Assembly: GCA_963920525.1 (NCBI GenBank)
Contig: OY986436.1
Span: 79,453,630-79,517,629 of the forward strand
DNA from: Dichetophora obliterata
Taxonomy: Eukaryota > Arthropoda > Insecta > Diptera > Sciomyzidae
Reading direction: 5' to 3'
DNA: 64,000 nt
Shown: piece after piece, positions 22,369-33,780 of the stretch
Layout of the letters: the number at the start of each line of letters is the position of its first letter
Numbering within the stretch: the stretch's first letter is position 1
Notes under the pieces: generated by a model
Database searches by the model: none
The model's input: the letters and a program-made list of their open reading frames with translations, nothing else
Told to the model about the DNA's origin: nothing
Position numbers and translations under genes: made by a program

Positions 22369-23315
22369 GCTGTTGGTTTCAAACAAGACGAAAAATATCG
22401 ATGACGGCGAAGAACTCTTGATGGCAACCGCTAATTTTGGAGATATTTTTTAACGTATGATTTTGTTAAATATTTTGAGAATTTTTTTTATAAAATATAT
22501 TAAACTATTCGTTTTATTTTTATGTATTCCAATAAACACCGCTACTGAATACTGTGTGCATTTTTAAATTTTTAAGAATTTAGTAATTTAATGATAGAAT
22601 GAATAAATAAAACATTTTATCGTTTTTACAATTAACATTTTCTTTCAATTCTATTAGGAAAATAATTCGATAACATCACACGATGAACAGATTATGGAAG
22701 GTTTCAAATCTATCGGAACCGATGAGGAAAGCTTTCAGGCTGGCATTTTGAAAGGATTCTGTTCAAAACCATCCCATAAGGCAGAGCTGAACAGAGATGT
22801 GCTAATGGTAAAATTTTCTGAAGAAAGTATATCAAAATTGAAAGGCAATGTTTTAGATTATAGTCTTATTTTAAATAATTTTAAGGAAATTTTATACGCG
22901 GGTATTAATAAATTCCCAAAGACGAAGGCTATAGAGGATATGCTTCGATGCGGATATGAGAATTATAATAACGCATGAGAACTTAATTTCAACACAACAA
23001 GAATTAATAAAAATTATTTTATGTCTTGCATATTCCAAGGACTATGAATATAACACTTTTGTATTATAAGTAGACAACGATGTGCACGTCAATGTATATA
23101 GGAAAAATTGGAAAAAAATACCAAATCAGAGGTCTTCAACACTATGTTGAGAAATCTCACATAGAAAATAAATCAGCAGTGGAATATCACCAAAATAAAA
23201 TCAACCAGCAATCAAAAATTATAAAATAAATTTGAAAACTGCAAAATGTGAAATCATTGGTATACTGCCGAAAATTTAAGTCTGAGGCCTTGGCAGAATT
23301 TAATTATGACAATGG
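22369..23315 (+). mobile_element. ULP1/MULE-like repeat family, copy B (5' part only)
   Basis: Begins CTGTTGGTTTC and matches the left part of copy C closely (GACGGCGAAGAACTC, TTAAACTATTCGTTTTA, ATCTATCGGAACCGATGA). It ends at GACAATG, where copy A continues with ATCCATTTGTTGATA; the following GGCCCCATTCAGCC is unrelated. So copy B is 3'-truncated. Confidence 0.75.
22676..23290 (+). pseudogene. Transposase-like gene N-terminal part, copy B
   Basis: The best preserved N-terminal region of the family: MEGFKSIGTDEESFQAGIL, then KPSHKAELNRDVLMVKFS and AIEDMLRCGYENYNNA, where a TGA (TGC in copy A) stops the frame at 22976. Downstream the frame is broken but blocks such as KINQQSKIINKFENC persist. 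No known domain is recognised in this N-terminal part. Confidence 0.5.
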
Positions 23316-23657
23316 CCCCATTCAGCCGAAAATTTTCTACGTAGCTGCTCCACAACTTTCGGGCTGAATGATATGTGTTATAATGTGCTCAAACAACATG
23401 TTGCCTGATCGGTCGCCATCTTAGGTATTAAAAAAATTGTATGCTACTTTGGTTGAGCTGCTTATGCTCTTTTTATTTTGACAGCTAAAAAGACGGCTGT
23501 AATTTGTTAATTGTTGCGAAGTTGTGCTGTGAAGTGAAGATAGATAATTATTAGTTTGCAGAAGATTATTCTATCATTCTTGCTTGGAAATTAGAAGGTT
23601 TGTGTTTATAAACTAATACAAAACAATTATCTTAATTAGTTTACTTAAAGAAATTTA
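23316..23657. other. No gene seen; sharp junction with copy B
   Basis: Starts GGCCCCATTCAGCCGAAAATTTTC, with an inverted echo CTTTCGGGCTGAATG 32 bp later. It could be the end of another DNA transposon; no partner end was found. Confidence 0.35.
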
Positions 23658-24000
23658 ATGGCGCAATTTCAAGAAAAATTATACCAGCATAATGGGCTTT
23701 GCTACAAAATAGTGGAAACTGCTGAAATTCATGATCGACTTACAAGAGGTTAGAAATTTTAACATATATATGGGTATTGTGTAAATATTAATGAATATTC
23801 TTAACTATATTTTCAGATGAAATTTATTTCGAAATTTACGCTGTATGCGTAGCAACGCAAGCACTTTCGAGGCTTCAGCAGACGAACTTCCAGAGGCAAT
23901 TATAACTGATTTAGATGTGGCTGGTGGTGATGCTGATGTTGATGGAACGCATATGCTTTTCAATAGTCTTCGACAAAAATATGGAAATAGCATAAAATAA
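23658..24000 (+). other. Possible small spliced gene, unrecognised
   Basis: ATG 23658 gives MAQFQEKLYQHNGLCYKIV ... IHDRLTR up to a GGTTAG donor-like site near 23748. After an AG near 23861 the frame NASTFEASADELPEAIITD ... NSLRQKYGNSIK ends at TAA 23998. Acidic middle. No homology is recognised, so this could be an exon pair of a transposon protein, or chance. Confidence 0.28.
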
Positions 24001-24339
24001 ATATAAAATTTGGCATACAGTTTACGACCCAAGCGTAAATATTTTGTGGGTTCAAAATAAAATATCGGTCTCCAATGGCTTAGGAAATAAAATTCGCGGA
24101 CATTTTTAAAATTCAGTGTAAATAATGAAGTGTGTGGAATATAGCCTAAAACAAAGACTGAAATATCGCACTTATTCATAAATACTTAAAAAAGTGTTTT
24201 TTTCGCTTATTAGCAACAATTTCTAATTTCAATTTTATAATATTAATAAAAAGTAGATATTAAACGCCACAACTAAAAATGTTCTTTTATTTTGCAATAT
24301 TTTAGCTGCTATGGTAGATAGACACTATTGCATTGAAAA

Positions 24340-25260
24340 TGAACATGGTGTTCTTTAACCAAGTTTAAATAAAAAGTTGGAGGCCCATCAACTTAATTTC
24401 TGAAATATTTCATTATGAGATTTAACCGTTGAGCAACGAATAAGAGCGAATTAATTATTTTATGAAAACATACACTCAAAAAGCACTTACCATTTACATG
24501 TGAATCTAATTTGATTTTTAAGAAAAGTAAAAATATTGAATATGAAAAAATAAAGAGATTTGCATTTACGAATTAAGGTTTTATGTCTAAAAACAATTTT
24601 TGGAGCGAAACTTTGCTATTGCCGTGTTAAAGTGCTTTTTGAGTGTATGTTTTTATAAAATAACTAATTCAATCTTATTCGTTGCTCTACAGTAAGGCCT
24701 CATAATGAAATATTGCAGAAAATTCTTTGCAGATTAAGACTGTATCAGAAAAAAAAACTTAAGACTTTTTTTTTGTAAAACGAGCTTAAACTGAAAACAA
24801 AATAATATGTTTTTTATATTTAAGTTGCTATTATTCCATGGTAAAAAATACCCAAAAACTTTAACAGATATTAGTTTACATATAAAAAGGCTTAAAAAAA
24901 CTTATTCAAATAGGTTCCTATCTGTAATACTTTTTAAGTTATTGCATTAAAACTGATGACACCTAATAATAACATTTCTTGCTATACTTCCGCTTATAGT
25001 TCGAAACAGAGGGGAGACGGAACATCCCCTGCCATACGATTTCTTCTTGTCTTGTCTCAAGCAATCAACCAGCGCCGGAAGTCTACACTTTACTTCACAC
25101 AAAATTTAAAATTGCAAAAATAGCTCGCAGCTCGGCAGAAGATTTTCGTTTTGAGCTTAATATTCATAAGTCACTCACTACTACTTTAAAATTCATTCAA
25201 AACACCGGAGGTCCATCTACTTTTTATTCAAACTTGGTTAAGGCACGCCGTGTGAACGCT
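24340..25260. repeat. Foldback: long inverted repeat with interrupted right arm
   Basis: 24398-24490 pairs with 24640-24725 inverted (ATATTTCATTATGAG, GAGCAACGAATAAGA, AAAACATACACTCAAAAAGC). The outer left part 24345-24390 (TTAACCAAGTTTAAATAAAAAG) pairs with 25200-25255, so the right arm is interrupted by about 470 bp. It is a palindromic element or MITE that received a later insertion. Confidence 0.75.
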
Positions 25261-25304
25261 GTGTGTGATAAAATGTGTAGATAAACACTTTTGCTCTACC
25301 TATA

Positions 25305-25308
25305 TTAA
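25305..25308. repeat. TTAA target site, left side of piggyBac
   Basis: TTAA precedes CCCTCATCGGTCCC, and the same tetranucleotide follows the right end at 27749-27752. This is the exact piggyBac target duplication. Confidence 0.93.
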
Positions 25309-25544
25309 CCCTCATCGGTCCCTCGAGAAATACATCTAATCGGTCCCATTGTATGCGCATTACACATATATTTTTAATTGTAAAAAAGCTAAAAAAATTA
25401 ACCATTTATGTTTTGTGATTTCTTATGTTTATTACATTGTTTACTATCATATTAATACATTTGAACTTCATAAAGGTAGATTTAGAATGAAATTAATTAG
25501 AATATTACATATATTAGAAAAAATAATTGAATTTTTAACTTTTG

Positions 25545-27345
25545 TCAATTATTTGTACATTTTTCGCATATATTGAAATTATGTTCAGCACAAATGAAAT
25601 TTCTACACTTTTCACAGCGTGTAGCAAAAAGATTTTTGTTATTTTTATATGTGCAGATGTAGCATCGGCCTCGTTTTGATGTACTTGGTAAATGGCGAAT
25701 CTCCCGAATTCTTTGAATAACACTGGAAGCATCATTACTTTGAGGTTGTTTTTTAAGATTAGTGATCTGTTTTTCAACGAGATTCAATCCAAGCTCCTCG
25801 ATAAAAAGGCAACGACGAATATTATGGTTCTTTTTAGAATTTTTCCAATTCGGGAACAATGCAATGAACGTCACGAATGCATTCAACGCACTAACATTAA
25901 GCATGTTACAAAATACTGCCATTGGCCACCGATTGACTTTTCGTTTGCATGTGTACGAAGCCACCATTTGATCCATTGTATCAACTCCACTCTTGGTTTT
26001 GTTGTAGTCTTCAATGATGTTAGGTTCCTTCTTTTCACTTTTCTCATTAATGCTGACAACATTGTGGTATGCACTGAGCAATGTCACAAATCGGTACCGG
26101 CGAGGAACATATGACAACATAACTGCTTACAATTCATGTTCATAAACAACTTCTGTATGATAAATTGGCTTTTGACGCATGTCGAGTAGAACTGAAGGAA
26201 TTTCAGTGCTATTTTTCCTTATTGTTCCCAAAATAGTCATGCGATTCTTATGTAAATCTTCTGCCAATTCATACGAAGTGAAAAAGTTGTCACACGTTAC
26301 ATTTATGTCAGAAAGTCCTTCCACCAAATCCCAAACAACACGCCGTCCGAGATTACGTTCAGGAGTGGCATTACGATTCCGACCAACATAAATTTGTGTT
26401 GTATGCATAGCAGCTCTTTCAGTCGCATAGCACCCAAATTTTGATGTTTCGCCGGCTTGGATGGAATATACTGACGAAACAGACATCGCCCACGATACGG
26501 AACTAACTGTTCATCCACGGTAATGTTTTTTCCTGGTGTGTATACAACTTTCAAATTATGATTCCATTTATCGTTTACATTTCCAATCGGTGCCAATTTG
26601 TCACGTACAGAAGTACTTGTACTAGATACAGTGTTGGCCATACGCTGTTCGCGGTCATCAAATCGAATGCAACCATGGATACGCTTGAACATTTTCAAAG
26701 ACATTGTTGCTCTAAACATTGGCCGACCAGTTTCGTCATTCCACAGTTTAGTGTCACATTCACCGTATGACCGAAACACACCAGAAAGCAGCAACAATCC
26801 AAAGTATGAGTAAAGAGTGTCCAAATCAATGTTTTCCCAATCGTCTATGTACTATCGCACACCATATAAATTCGTCATGTTCAAAATAATATTCTCAACC
26901 GGTTCAAAGAACATGTGAAATGCAGACGAAACATCAACTATAGTAGCAGCTGCTAATGCTTTTGGACCTGAATTGTAACAAAAATGAAACATATAATGAA
27001 CATGAACCCATAAAAAAAGAGGGTAAGTTTTTACCTGAAGTGAAATTTTCTGCACGTCGAAATGAATTTCTTCGATTTATTTCAAATGGTTGCGATGAAT
27101 ATTCAATTTTCTTATTTTTTGAAAAATATTTATTTTCAGGATTTGCTGCATTTTCTTCTGCTAAATTTTGCTTAAGTGGCTCAATGTCGTCTTCATACGA
27201 ATGCACGCTAACTTTTATCATTCTCCTCATCTGATAATGCAAAATCATCGTCAATATTGCACGGAGATTTGCCCACTTCGCTTTCCAAATCTAAATCTAT
27301 TTCTAGTTCATCTCGCTGCCTTCTTTCACGTAAAACTCTATCCAT
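25545..27345 (-). pseudogene. piggyBac transposase, broken
   Basis: Start MDRVLRERRQRDELEIDLD (27345), acidic N-terminus typical of the family. Catalytic region: ITVDEQLVPYRGRC and YIPSKPAK (first Asp), INVTCDNFFTSYELAEDL and GTIRKNSTEIP (second Asp), SYVPRRYRFVTLLSAYH, then KSGVDTMDQMVASY (third Asp). The C-terminal cysteine-rich domain is RCYICTYKN ... RCEKCRNFICAEH ... CEKC, which binds the terminal repeats in relatives. Lesions: several stops and shifts in the first 130 codons, TAG near 26852, a frameshift near 26455, and a single TAA at 26129-26127. All three catalytic Asp survive. Confidence 0.93.
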
Positions 27346-27391
27346 TTTTTATCAAATACTTCGAAACACAACCAAAATTCAAATAAATGCG

Positions 27392-27446
27392 CAAACAAAC
27401 TTCACTTATGTGCGTTCCAGAACAAACTTCACTTATGTGTGTTCCA
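27392..27446. repeat. 27-bp tandem duplication inside piggyBac end
   Basis: AACTTCACTTATGTGCGTTC and AACTTCACTTATGTGTGTTC units in tandem with one difference. Confidence 0.85.
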
Positions 27447-28239
27447 GAACAAACTGACTTTCATAAAACGAAAAAATAAGAGCGTGCTATAAATCCACAC
27501 ACAAAAATAAGCGGCAATTCCAGGTACCTGCTTATGTGTATGCGCGCACATACACAGGGACCGATTCGTAACTATAACTGCACAGGCAAATACAGTAAGG
27601 GTACAAATTCAAAAACATGTTTTTTTGGTTGTTCAGGCAAAATAATTCTACTTTGCAAAATACAAGGTCATTCCGCTGGACCGTTTTTATTTTATTCAAG
27701 GTTAAAGATCAAAATTGTATGCGTACGCATACAGGGGACCGATGAGGGTTAAAAATAAGTTTTTTAACCCCTTTCAATGGCTTAGCTAAACTAAGAACAA
27801 AATAATTTTTTGAGGTAATAACTAAAAAGATGAAAAAACACACCTTTTATTTTTACCTGCGCTACTTACGTTTTTCAAGCTTGTACAGGGTCCGCCATAT
27901 AACGTTTTTTTTCAACTAGGCTTATTTCGTGAATGGTATCACTTAGCTCATGTCTGATTTGACAGATAATTAGTTTTATCCTTCCGCTGAACGAATATGG
28001 TAGTGTATACACTTGAACAACGTTGAGAAGAGGGCCTGCGATCGACTTACAGAAGATGCCGATTTTGCCAAAAAAATCATCTTTTCAGATGAAGCTCATT
28101 TTGATCTTGGTGGGTATGTAAACAAGCAAAATTGTCGCATTTGGGGCACAGAAAACCCGCACGCATATTGTAACGGAAGCTAAGTTTACCGGGCACCGTA
28201 AGACGTTAAAATTCAGAAATAAATTTTAAATTTCAAAAT

Positions 28240-28560
28240 TTTAAAATTTTGGTTGTTGTGGAGCGGTGCTACCATCTCTGCGAGAGGGCCCTGGTTGTTT
28301 AATTTGAGGGCGCTTGATTAGGGCGCCCCTGGTTCCCGTGACCAGTCTTGACAGAGGCCGCCTCCTAACAGAGGTGGCACCATCGCCCCGGTCCAGTGAC
28401 CCGCGGACACTAGGTTGGCCACGGCTGCACGTGCTAGTTAGCCATTGCTAGCAGTTCGGTGAGATGTGGGGTGGGGTCTTGTGGCCGTCCACGTGTACCC
28501 TTGCCGTACAAATGATCACGTGCATACGTCATCGGCACGTCGGTGATTCCAAATCAAAAT
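28240..28560. other. GC-rich block inside the TG...CA insertion
   Basis: Base composition is strikingly different from the AT-rich surroundings (for example GGCGCCCCTGGTTCCCG). No ORF or RNA gene is recognised. It could be the LTR R/U5 or leader region of the inserted element. Confidence 0.45.
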
Positions 28561-30940
28561 ATATACAAAAAAAATTTTCTGAAACGAGAATTAAGAAAAA
28601 TAAGGAAATAACCAAAAAAAAAACTAACGAGGTCTCCGATTGAGCACCCCTGGCCCAATCACCCACCAAACCAAACTCAGGAGCTCTGGTGGATTAGCTC
28701 CGCCCACACTATTTCCACCCTTCCGTGAGGGTTCAGGGGCTAAATCTATAGAAAACCCTCCCAAAAGCAACTATCTTCTCCCCCTGACCAAAATAAATAA
28801 ACCCTTTAGCAATTCATTTTACAACATTTTTATTTACTAAGGGTACAAAGGTAAGTTTTATAAAATTAAATTCGAAAAAAAATTGTGACAAAAAAAAGGA
28901 ACATAATTGTAGTTTAAATTAACTGAATTATCTTTTCTTTTTTTTTTTTTTTTAAAAAAAATACTATTGTGTGTAGGAATGAAATGCACTTACTTGATAA
29001 TCTGCATCGATGAGCTCAGCGACGAAGATTTTTCCATGTTGTTGTTTTTGCGTATCTATTCTTTGCGCATTATTTATAGAAAAAAATTGTTCGGGTTACG
29101 TTATAGATAAATTCAGTTAATCCTAGCTATCTAAATGTTCGTTAGTACGTAAGAAAATTTTTAAATTAAGGAAAATTATAATTATTAAGTTATTTTATCT
29201 TATTTTGGATTATTCTAGATTTTCTCATAAAATTAGATTATTTGTATTTTATTCTTGAGTTAAAGTTTAGTTTAGTTTAAATAGAAATTTAAAAATAGCT
29301 CAAGTTCTATTAAACTTTAAATTTTACAGGTTAATTAGTATTAAGTTCTAAGTATATGTAAATTTTAAATTGTAAGTATGCTTAGGGTTTAATTAGATAT
29401 AAATTTTAAGTTTTAAGTATGCTTAAAAGATATATAAAATACAAAAAAAATTTAGTTAATTTATGACAAATATTTTTTTAAAACTATCGTTGCATTTTAA
29501 TTATTAAATATTTGGAAGAAATATTAAAGGATAATAAATATATATAAGTGTGTATAAGTTTTTAAATAGTTACGCGCTAACGCTATAATAAAAACACTGT
29601 AATGGCATTAAGTGTCAAGCAAAAATGAAAAAAAAATATGTTGGAAAAAATTTTCAAGCGAGTGTGTCATTTTAAATGACTTATTCATATATTAAAAATA
29701 TGCATAAGAGATAGTAAAAAAATATAAATGTAAATGTGAATTCTTTAAAATATTAAATAAGATAATCTAATCTTTTGTTTTTCAATTTGGAATGTTAAAA
29801 CATTATTATGTATATGATTTGAGTGCATTCAAACCGTTGCCATACGTAGAAGTTTCAACTGTCAAGCTATTTTAATGTAATAATTATCTCTGCAGATTTG
29901 ACAATTATTATAATTTGCTATTTTGAACTTGCTTGCCAGCTTTTGAAAAGCACATAGAATATAGCTAACAGCAGTTTTAAGACTCTTGCTTCATTCCGCG
30001 CAGTTTTTTGCTGTTTGCTCACGACAGCAAAACAAAGGTCGAAATTATGCTGGTACCTAAGCTGCGGTTTGTGTACAAAGCTGTGTCTTCATAAAAGCTA
30101 TCAACGTCTTTTTCTCAAAAAAATTGCTATAAACTGTTGAATGGTGACAAAAACTCTAAAGATCAAGTTTGTGGTTGCCGTTGCAGAAATGTGCAAAGAA
30201 ATTTCGTTACAAGGGATTTGTTACAGCGCATCGTTTTAACTATTTTCTCTTTTTACATTTAAGGATTTATATTAGTTATTGCTTTACTGAGGTTTTAAAA
30301 TTGCACATATCTCATAATTGTTTCCATCCAACTTGCAAATGACGTCAAAAAGTGTGTAGCTACAAGATATAAAAAATTTGTTAATTCGATGTATGCGATT
30401 TTTCGTATTGATAGTACCTACTATTATCGATGAGAGAGAGTGATCAAAAATTGAAAATTTTTTGATTAATTTATAATAATTTACAAGTTAACCAATTCTG
30501 GTTAATTTTTGGGACCCGAGCAGATGACAATGATGCTTAATATAATTTGAAGCGCTGTTTGTCAAGATTGATTCTCATTCTGAATATACACAATTTTTTC
30601 ATGTTTTTGAAGTTATTTTCTAGTTTTTTAGATAAAGTCCAAAAACGAAAATTTAAACATTTTTCCTCAAAAAAATTTTACTTCTGATACAATTCTCTCC
30701 CAAAAAACGAAGTCATGCGGTCGCGTCAACTAGCGTCGAGATAACAACGATCCTAAACTACAAGTAACCAGGGTTCGTTCTGCAAGTGAGTTTTGTCAGT
30801 GCGTTTTGTCCCTACGTTTACACATGCAAGTCGTATGGTATAATCGCACCTCATACACGCTGTGTGACACAATGATTGAGACACAACTGGCAAAAGACAC
30901 CATGGCAGAATCTTAAAAGCAATTAACTCGGGTTGGCAAA
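28561..30940. other. No gene seen
   Basis: AT-rich interior of the insertion. A 66-codon Pro-rich open stretch (28640-28840) has no known domain. Nothing else is recognised. Confidence 0.45.
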
Positions 30941-30943
30941 AGA

Positions 30944-31132
30944 TGTCAGCTGGCAAATTTAAAAGTGTGTCCGCTGTCAAGTTTGCAAGAGAAAAAAAAT
31001 GTCACTGTCAACTTTAAAAACATGTCAGCTGTCACAATTGCAAATAGTTCAGCCGTCACAATTGCAAATATGTCAGCTGTCACAATTGCAAATGTGTCAG
31101 CTGTCACAATTGCAAATATGTCAGCTGTCAAA
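30944..31132. repeat. Minisatellite, unit about 26-28 bp
   Basis: Units of ATGTCAGCTGTCACAATTGC followed by AAAT, about five clean copies from 31020 and more diverged ones from 30944. Both strands stay open across it (repeated IVTADIFA on the minus strand), which is a by-product of the unit length. Confidence 0.88.
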
Positions 31133-31154
31133 TAACACCTTGCCGCCGTTACGA

Positions 31155-31322
31155 GTTAGGGTCGTTCACGATGCTGCGCATTTGATAATACCTTGTGTAT
31201 TTTGAAACAAATACAAGCTTTTATCGATGATACCATCATGTATGTTCACGCTAAGTGGTAAAGAGTGAAAATTTTATACCACAATGATATGACAAATACA
31301 CCACATCGTGAACAACCCCAAC
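31155..31322. mobile_element. MITE with inverted GTTRGGGTYGTTCACGATG ends
   Basis: The left end GTTAGGGTCGTTCACGATG and the inverted right end GTTGGGGTTGTTCACGATG pair over about 30 bp. Total 168 bp. Target duplication unclear. Confidence 0.7.
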
Positions 31323-31992
31323 AACGCAAATGGTGAGATTTGGTGCCGTTACAATATATTCAAAAGCCGCTGCACCCAAAACGAGTCAGTGTTTGGTGCG
31401 AATTTTGGTCCAGAGGCATAATTGGGCCATTTTTCTTCGAAAATGAGCAAGGAGTGGCCGTTACAGTCAATGGCGATCGTTATCGGGCCATGTTGAACGA
31501 ATTTTTGTTCACAAAAATTGAAGAGGAGGATATTGGCAACATTTGGTTTCAGCAGGACGGCGCTACGTGCCACACAGCCGAAGCTACACTCGATGTTTTG
31601 CGCGCTGTTTTTGAAGATCGCATTATCAGCCGCATAGCTAATGTCGTTTGGCCACCTCGGAGCTGCGATTTGACACCGTTGGACTATTATTTGTGGGGTG
31701 CCCTCAAAGATAAGTGTTACGTCGACAAGTTAGAGACAATTGACGCTTTAAAGGACAATATTCGTGAAGCCATTGGTGAAATACAGCTGCACACAATCGA
31801 TAATGCGCTTAAAAATTGTACCGATCGTGTAGGCTACTGCATGGCCAGCCGAGGCAGCCATTTGAATAAAATTATTTTCCATTATTAACCGGAAGGATTG
31901 TACTTTTAAATAAAAAAAGAAATTTCAGAAAATATTCAGTAGTTTTTTTTAAGAATTTTTTTAAAAAAAAAAGTAGTTTGGCGGACCCTGTA

Positions 31993-33571
31993 CAAAGAAA
32001 AAATTATTTTGCTCCTGTTCGGCACTAAACTTTTTTTTTTTAATTTCTGTAAGATTTTTCAACCTTTTAGATGCTTGTTTTTTAAACCCTCTTAATATTT
32101 TCATTAAAAAAGTGAAAAGATAAAAAAGCATACATTTTATATTTGTCCGGTTGATGTTTTCTTAGAAATTAGACCAAACAAATATTTTTTTGCTTGTCTT
32201 CGGCACAAAATCCAACTGGCTTTAATGGCAAATATCTCTCTGAATTTATTTTTGTCATGCTGGTTCATCTATTTTTCATAGAACGAAACAATTTCATTTA
32301 AAAAAATATTCGCCAAATAAATAAAATAATGACTTTCTGAGGTGTCCAATGTATACGGCAAATCCACTGAAAGGGTTAAGAATGCATTTAGTGACAAATG
32401 TAGTGATACACCGGTGGAGTTACCGCCTTTATCGGTTTGCAACAACTTTGGTGCTATGTTACCTGGATGTTGCATAATTCTAGAAGGTAGTTTAGTTAAT
32501 CAAGATCAAAACTCACTTTAAACTTAATATAACTACATATAAATAGAACTAAGTTAGGATACTGTCGGATCAGTATTTCCTCGACGAGCTCTAATACTCG
32601 AGGTCTCCCGCAAGTACAAAGTGGTTTTGTGAGATAAACTAACTCGAATCTAAAAGTACACTAGAGATATCATAGAACTTTTGATTGTTATCTGATTATC
32701 AAAATCAGATTGTAATGAAATTGATTAAAGTGCTAACGTTTTCAATACATTTTAAATAAATGTACAAATAAATAAATAATAAGCAAAATTTTTTGCATAA
32801 TCATTTACTTGTTTTTGATAAATTAAACTTGAACTCAATTTTTTAACTTTTATAAAAAAATTAATAAAAGGTATTATATACCGGGCATGAGAAGTGATAC
32901 CGAAGATAATTTTCTCAATTTGAATTCTTCAAATATTTCTGAACGAAATCCTGTCTTAAGATAATTTTTTAAAACCCCTGGTTTTTTTGCCAACACCTTT
33001 TTTGCTATCTGCCAGTTAAAGTTCCAATTAGTGCTTAAACGGACATTGAGAAAACGAACCTAAAAGATTTTTCGTCAACATGTAAATAGATATTATTGAA
33101 TATAATTCCTTGATATCTTTTATAAATATAATATATCGTTTCAGAAAAGTTCCGTTTTCTGCTCTAATTTTTTTTTTTTGTATTACAATTTGCAAGAAAC
33201 GAAAGCTTGATGTTTGTATAGAAAGAAACATAATTTTGGTGCTGAATGCATCTCTTTAGTTGGTTGCTTCTTTCTTCTTCTTCTTCTTCTTCATATATCC
33301 CTGCTTCTAACATAACTTGAGACATATTTGCTTTAACGGTTGTTGGAACATTGTCTTCAAAAAATGATAGCACAACAGTTTCGGGAACTAAGTACTTAAC
33401 ATGGTTGAGCATTTTTTATTGCAGCCTTACTTGTTTCTGGATCAATATCCTGACAATAAAGATGTTTCCGCACGAAAATTATGACAAAAACTTTTTATTG
33501 TAATTTCTTAAAATTACATTATCATAAAAACATATTCGCTGCAAGCCTTATTTCCGCTCAGATCCTCAGAT
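31993..33571. other. No gene seen
   Basis: Mostly AT-rich. Open stretches at 32269-32475 and 33164-33412 on the minus strand have no recognisable domain; the second one's Glu run comes from a (CTT)n microsatellite at 33268-33291. Confidence 0.5.
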
Positions 33572-33697
33572 CCTTATACACAGAAATTGCTTCACACAAC
33601 ATTTATTCGTTCTAAACTCGAATATGCGGCGTTTATCTGGAATCCATACATTCTGCGCGATTTGAACGAAAAAAAAATTCCTAGGGTTCTCACTTAG
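33572..33697 (+). pseudogene. Non-LTR reverse transcriptase C-terminal scrap
   Basis: Reads TFIRSKLEYAAFIWNPYIL then LNEKKIPRVLT. The LEYA.xIWNPY block is a hallmark after the thumb of Jockey/CR1-group reverse transcriptases (the same block, ILEYGCIIWNP, occurs in the element at 45003-47720). Only about 40 codons remain. Confidence 0.6.
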
Positions 33698-33780
33698 ATC
33701 ATTAAATTTCGCTGAGTCACACCTTCGATTTATCGAGAAAAGGAGGATTCCTTCTTCCAAATTTAAAAAAAATGTTGGGG

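Larger units (their letters stand above)
25309..27748 (-). mobile_element. piggyBac-family transposon, both ends present
   Basis: The 14-bp terminal inverted repeats CCCTCATCGGTCCC and GGGACCGATGAGGG are flanked by TTAA on both sides. A second shared motif (TGTATGCGCA / TGCGTACGCATACA) lies just inside each end. The element is 2,440 bp, the usual size for the family. One transposase pseudogene on the minus strand fills it. Confidence 0.95.
28169..31353. mobile_element. Insertion with TG...CA ends, LTR-element-like
   Basis: The ends TGTAACGG and CCGTTACA are inverted, and ATAT is duplicated on both sides (28165-28168, 31354-31357). Removing it restores the mariner frame (ENPHAY-IQKPLHP). A TG...CA terminus with a 4-bp duplication is the signature of LTR retrotransposons, but I see no internal direct LTR copies and no gag-pol, so it may be a solo LTR, a non-autonomous derivative or a composite. 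It contains a GC-rich block, a minisatellite and a MITE, listed separately. Confidence 0.6.
27997..31888 (+). pseudogene. mariner 2 transposase, deleted and split
   Basis: ATG 27997 reads MVVYTLEQR, then a deletion joins straight to RRACDRLTEDADFAKKI and IIFSDEAHFDLGGY, CRIWGTENPHAY. The 3.2-kb insertion follows, and the frame resumes at 31354 with YIQKPLHPKRVSVWCEFW, then WFQQDGATCHTAEATL and CDLTPLDYYLWG, ending NKIIFHY-stop at 31888. The 3' part (about 180 codons) is fully open. I count 41 residues between the last two catalytic Asp. It differs in sequence and TIRs from mariners 1 and 3. Confidence 0.9.
27886..31990 (+). mobile_element. mariner 2 (DD41D), split by a 3.2-kb insertion
   Basis: The ends CAGGGTCCGCCA and TGGCGGACCCTG are inverted and flanked by TA on both sides (27884-27885, 31991-31992). 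Without the inner insertion the element is about 0.9 kb, because most of the DNA-binding half of the gene is deleted. Confidence 0.9.

Noticed and set aside
28240..28560. GC-rich block considered as rRNA or tRNA gene
   Set aside because: No tRNA A/B boxes with a foldable cloverleaf and no rRNA core sequence were recognised.
30946..31205. Open frames on both strands with repeated peptide units
   Set aside because: They only translate the 26-28-bp minisatellite; there is no start context or homology.
33164..33412. 82-codon ORF with a Glu run
   Set aside because: The Glu run is a (CTT)n microsatellite and the rest has no recognisable domain.
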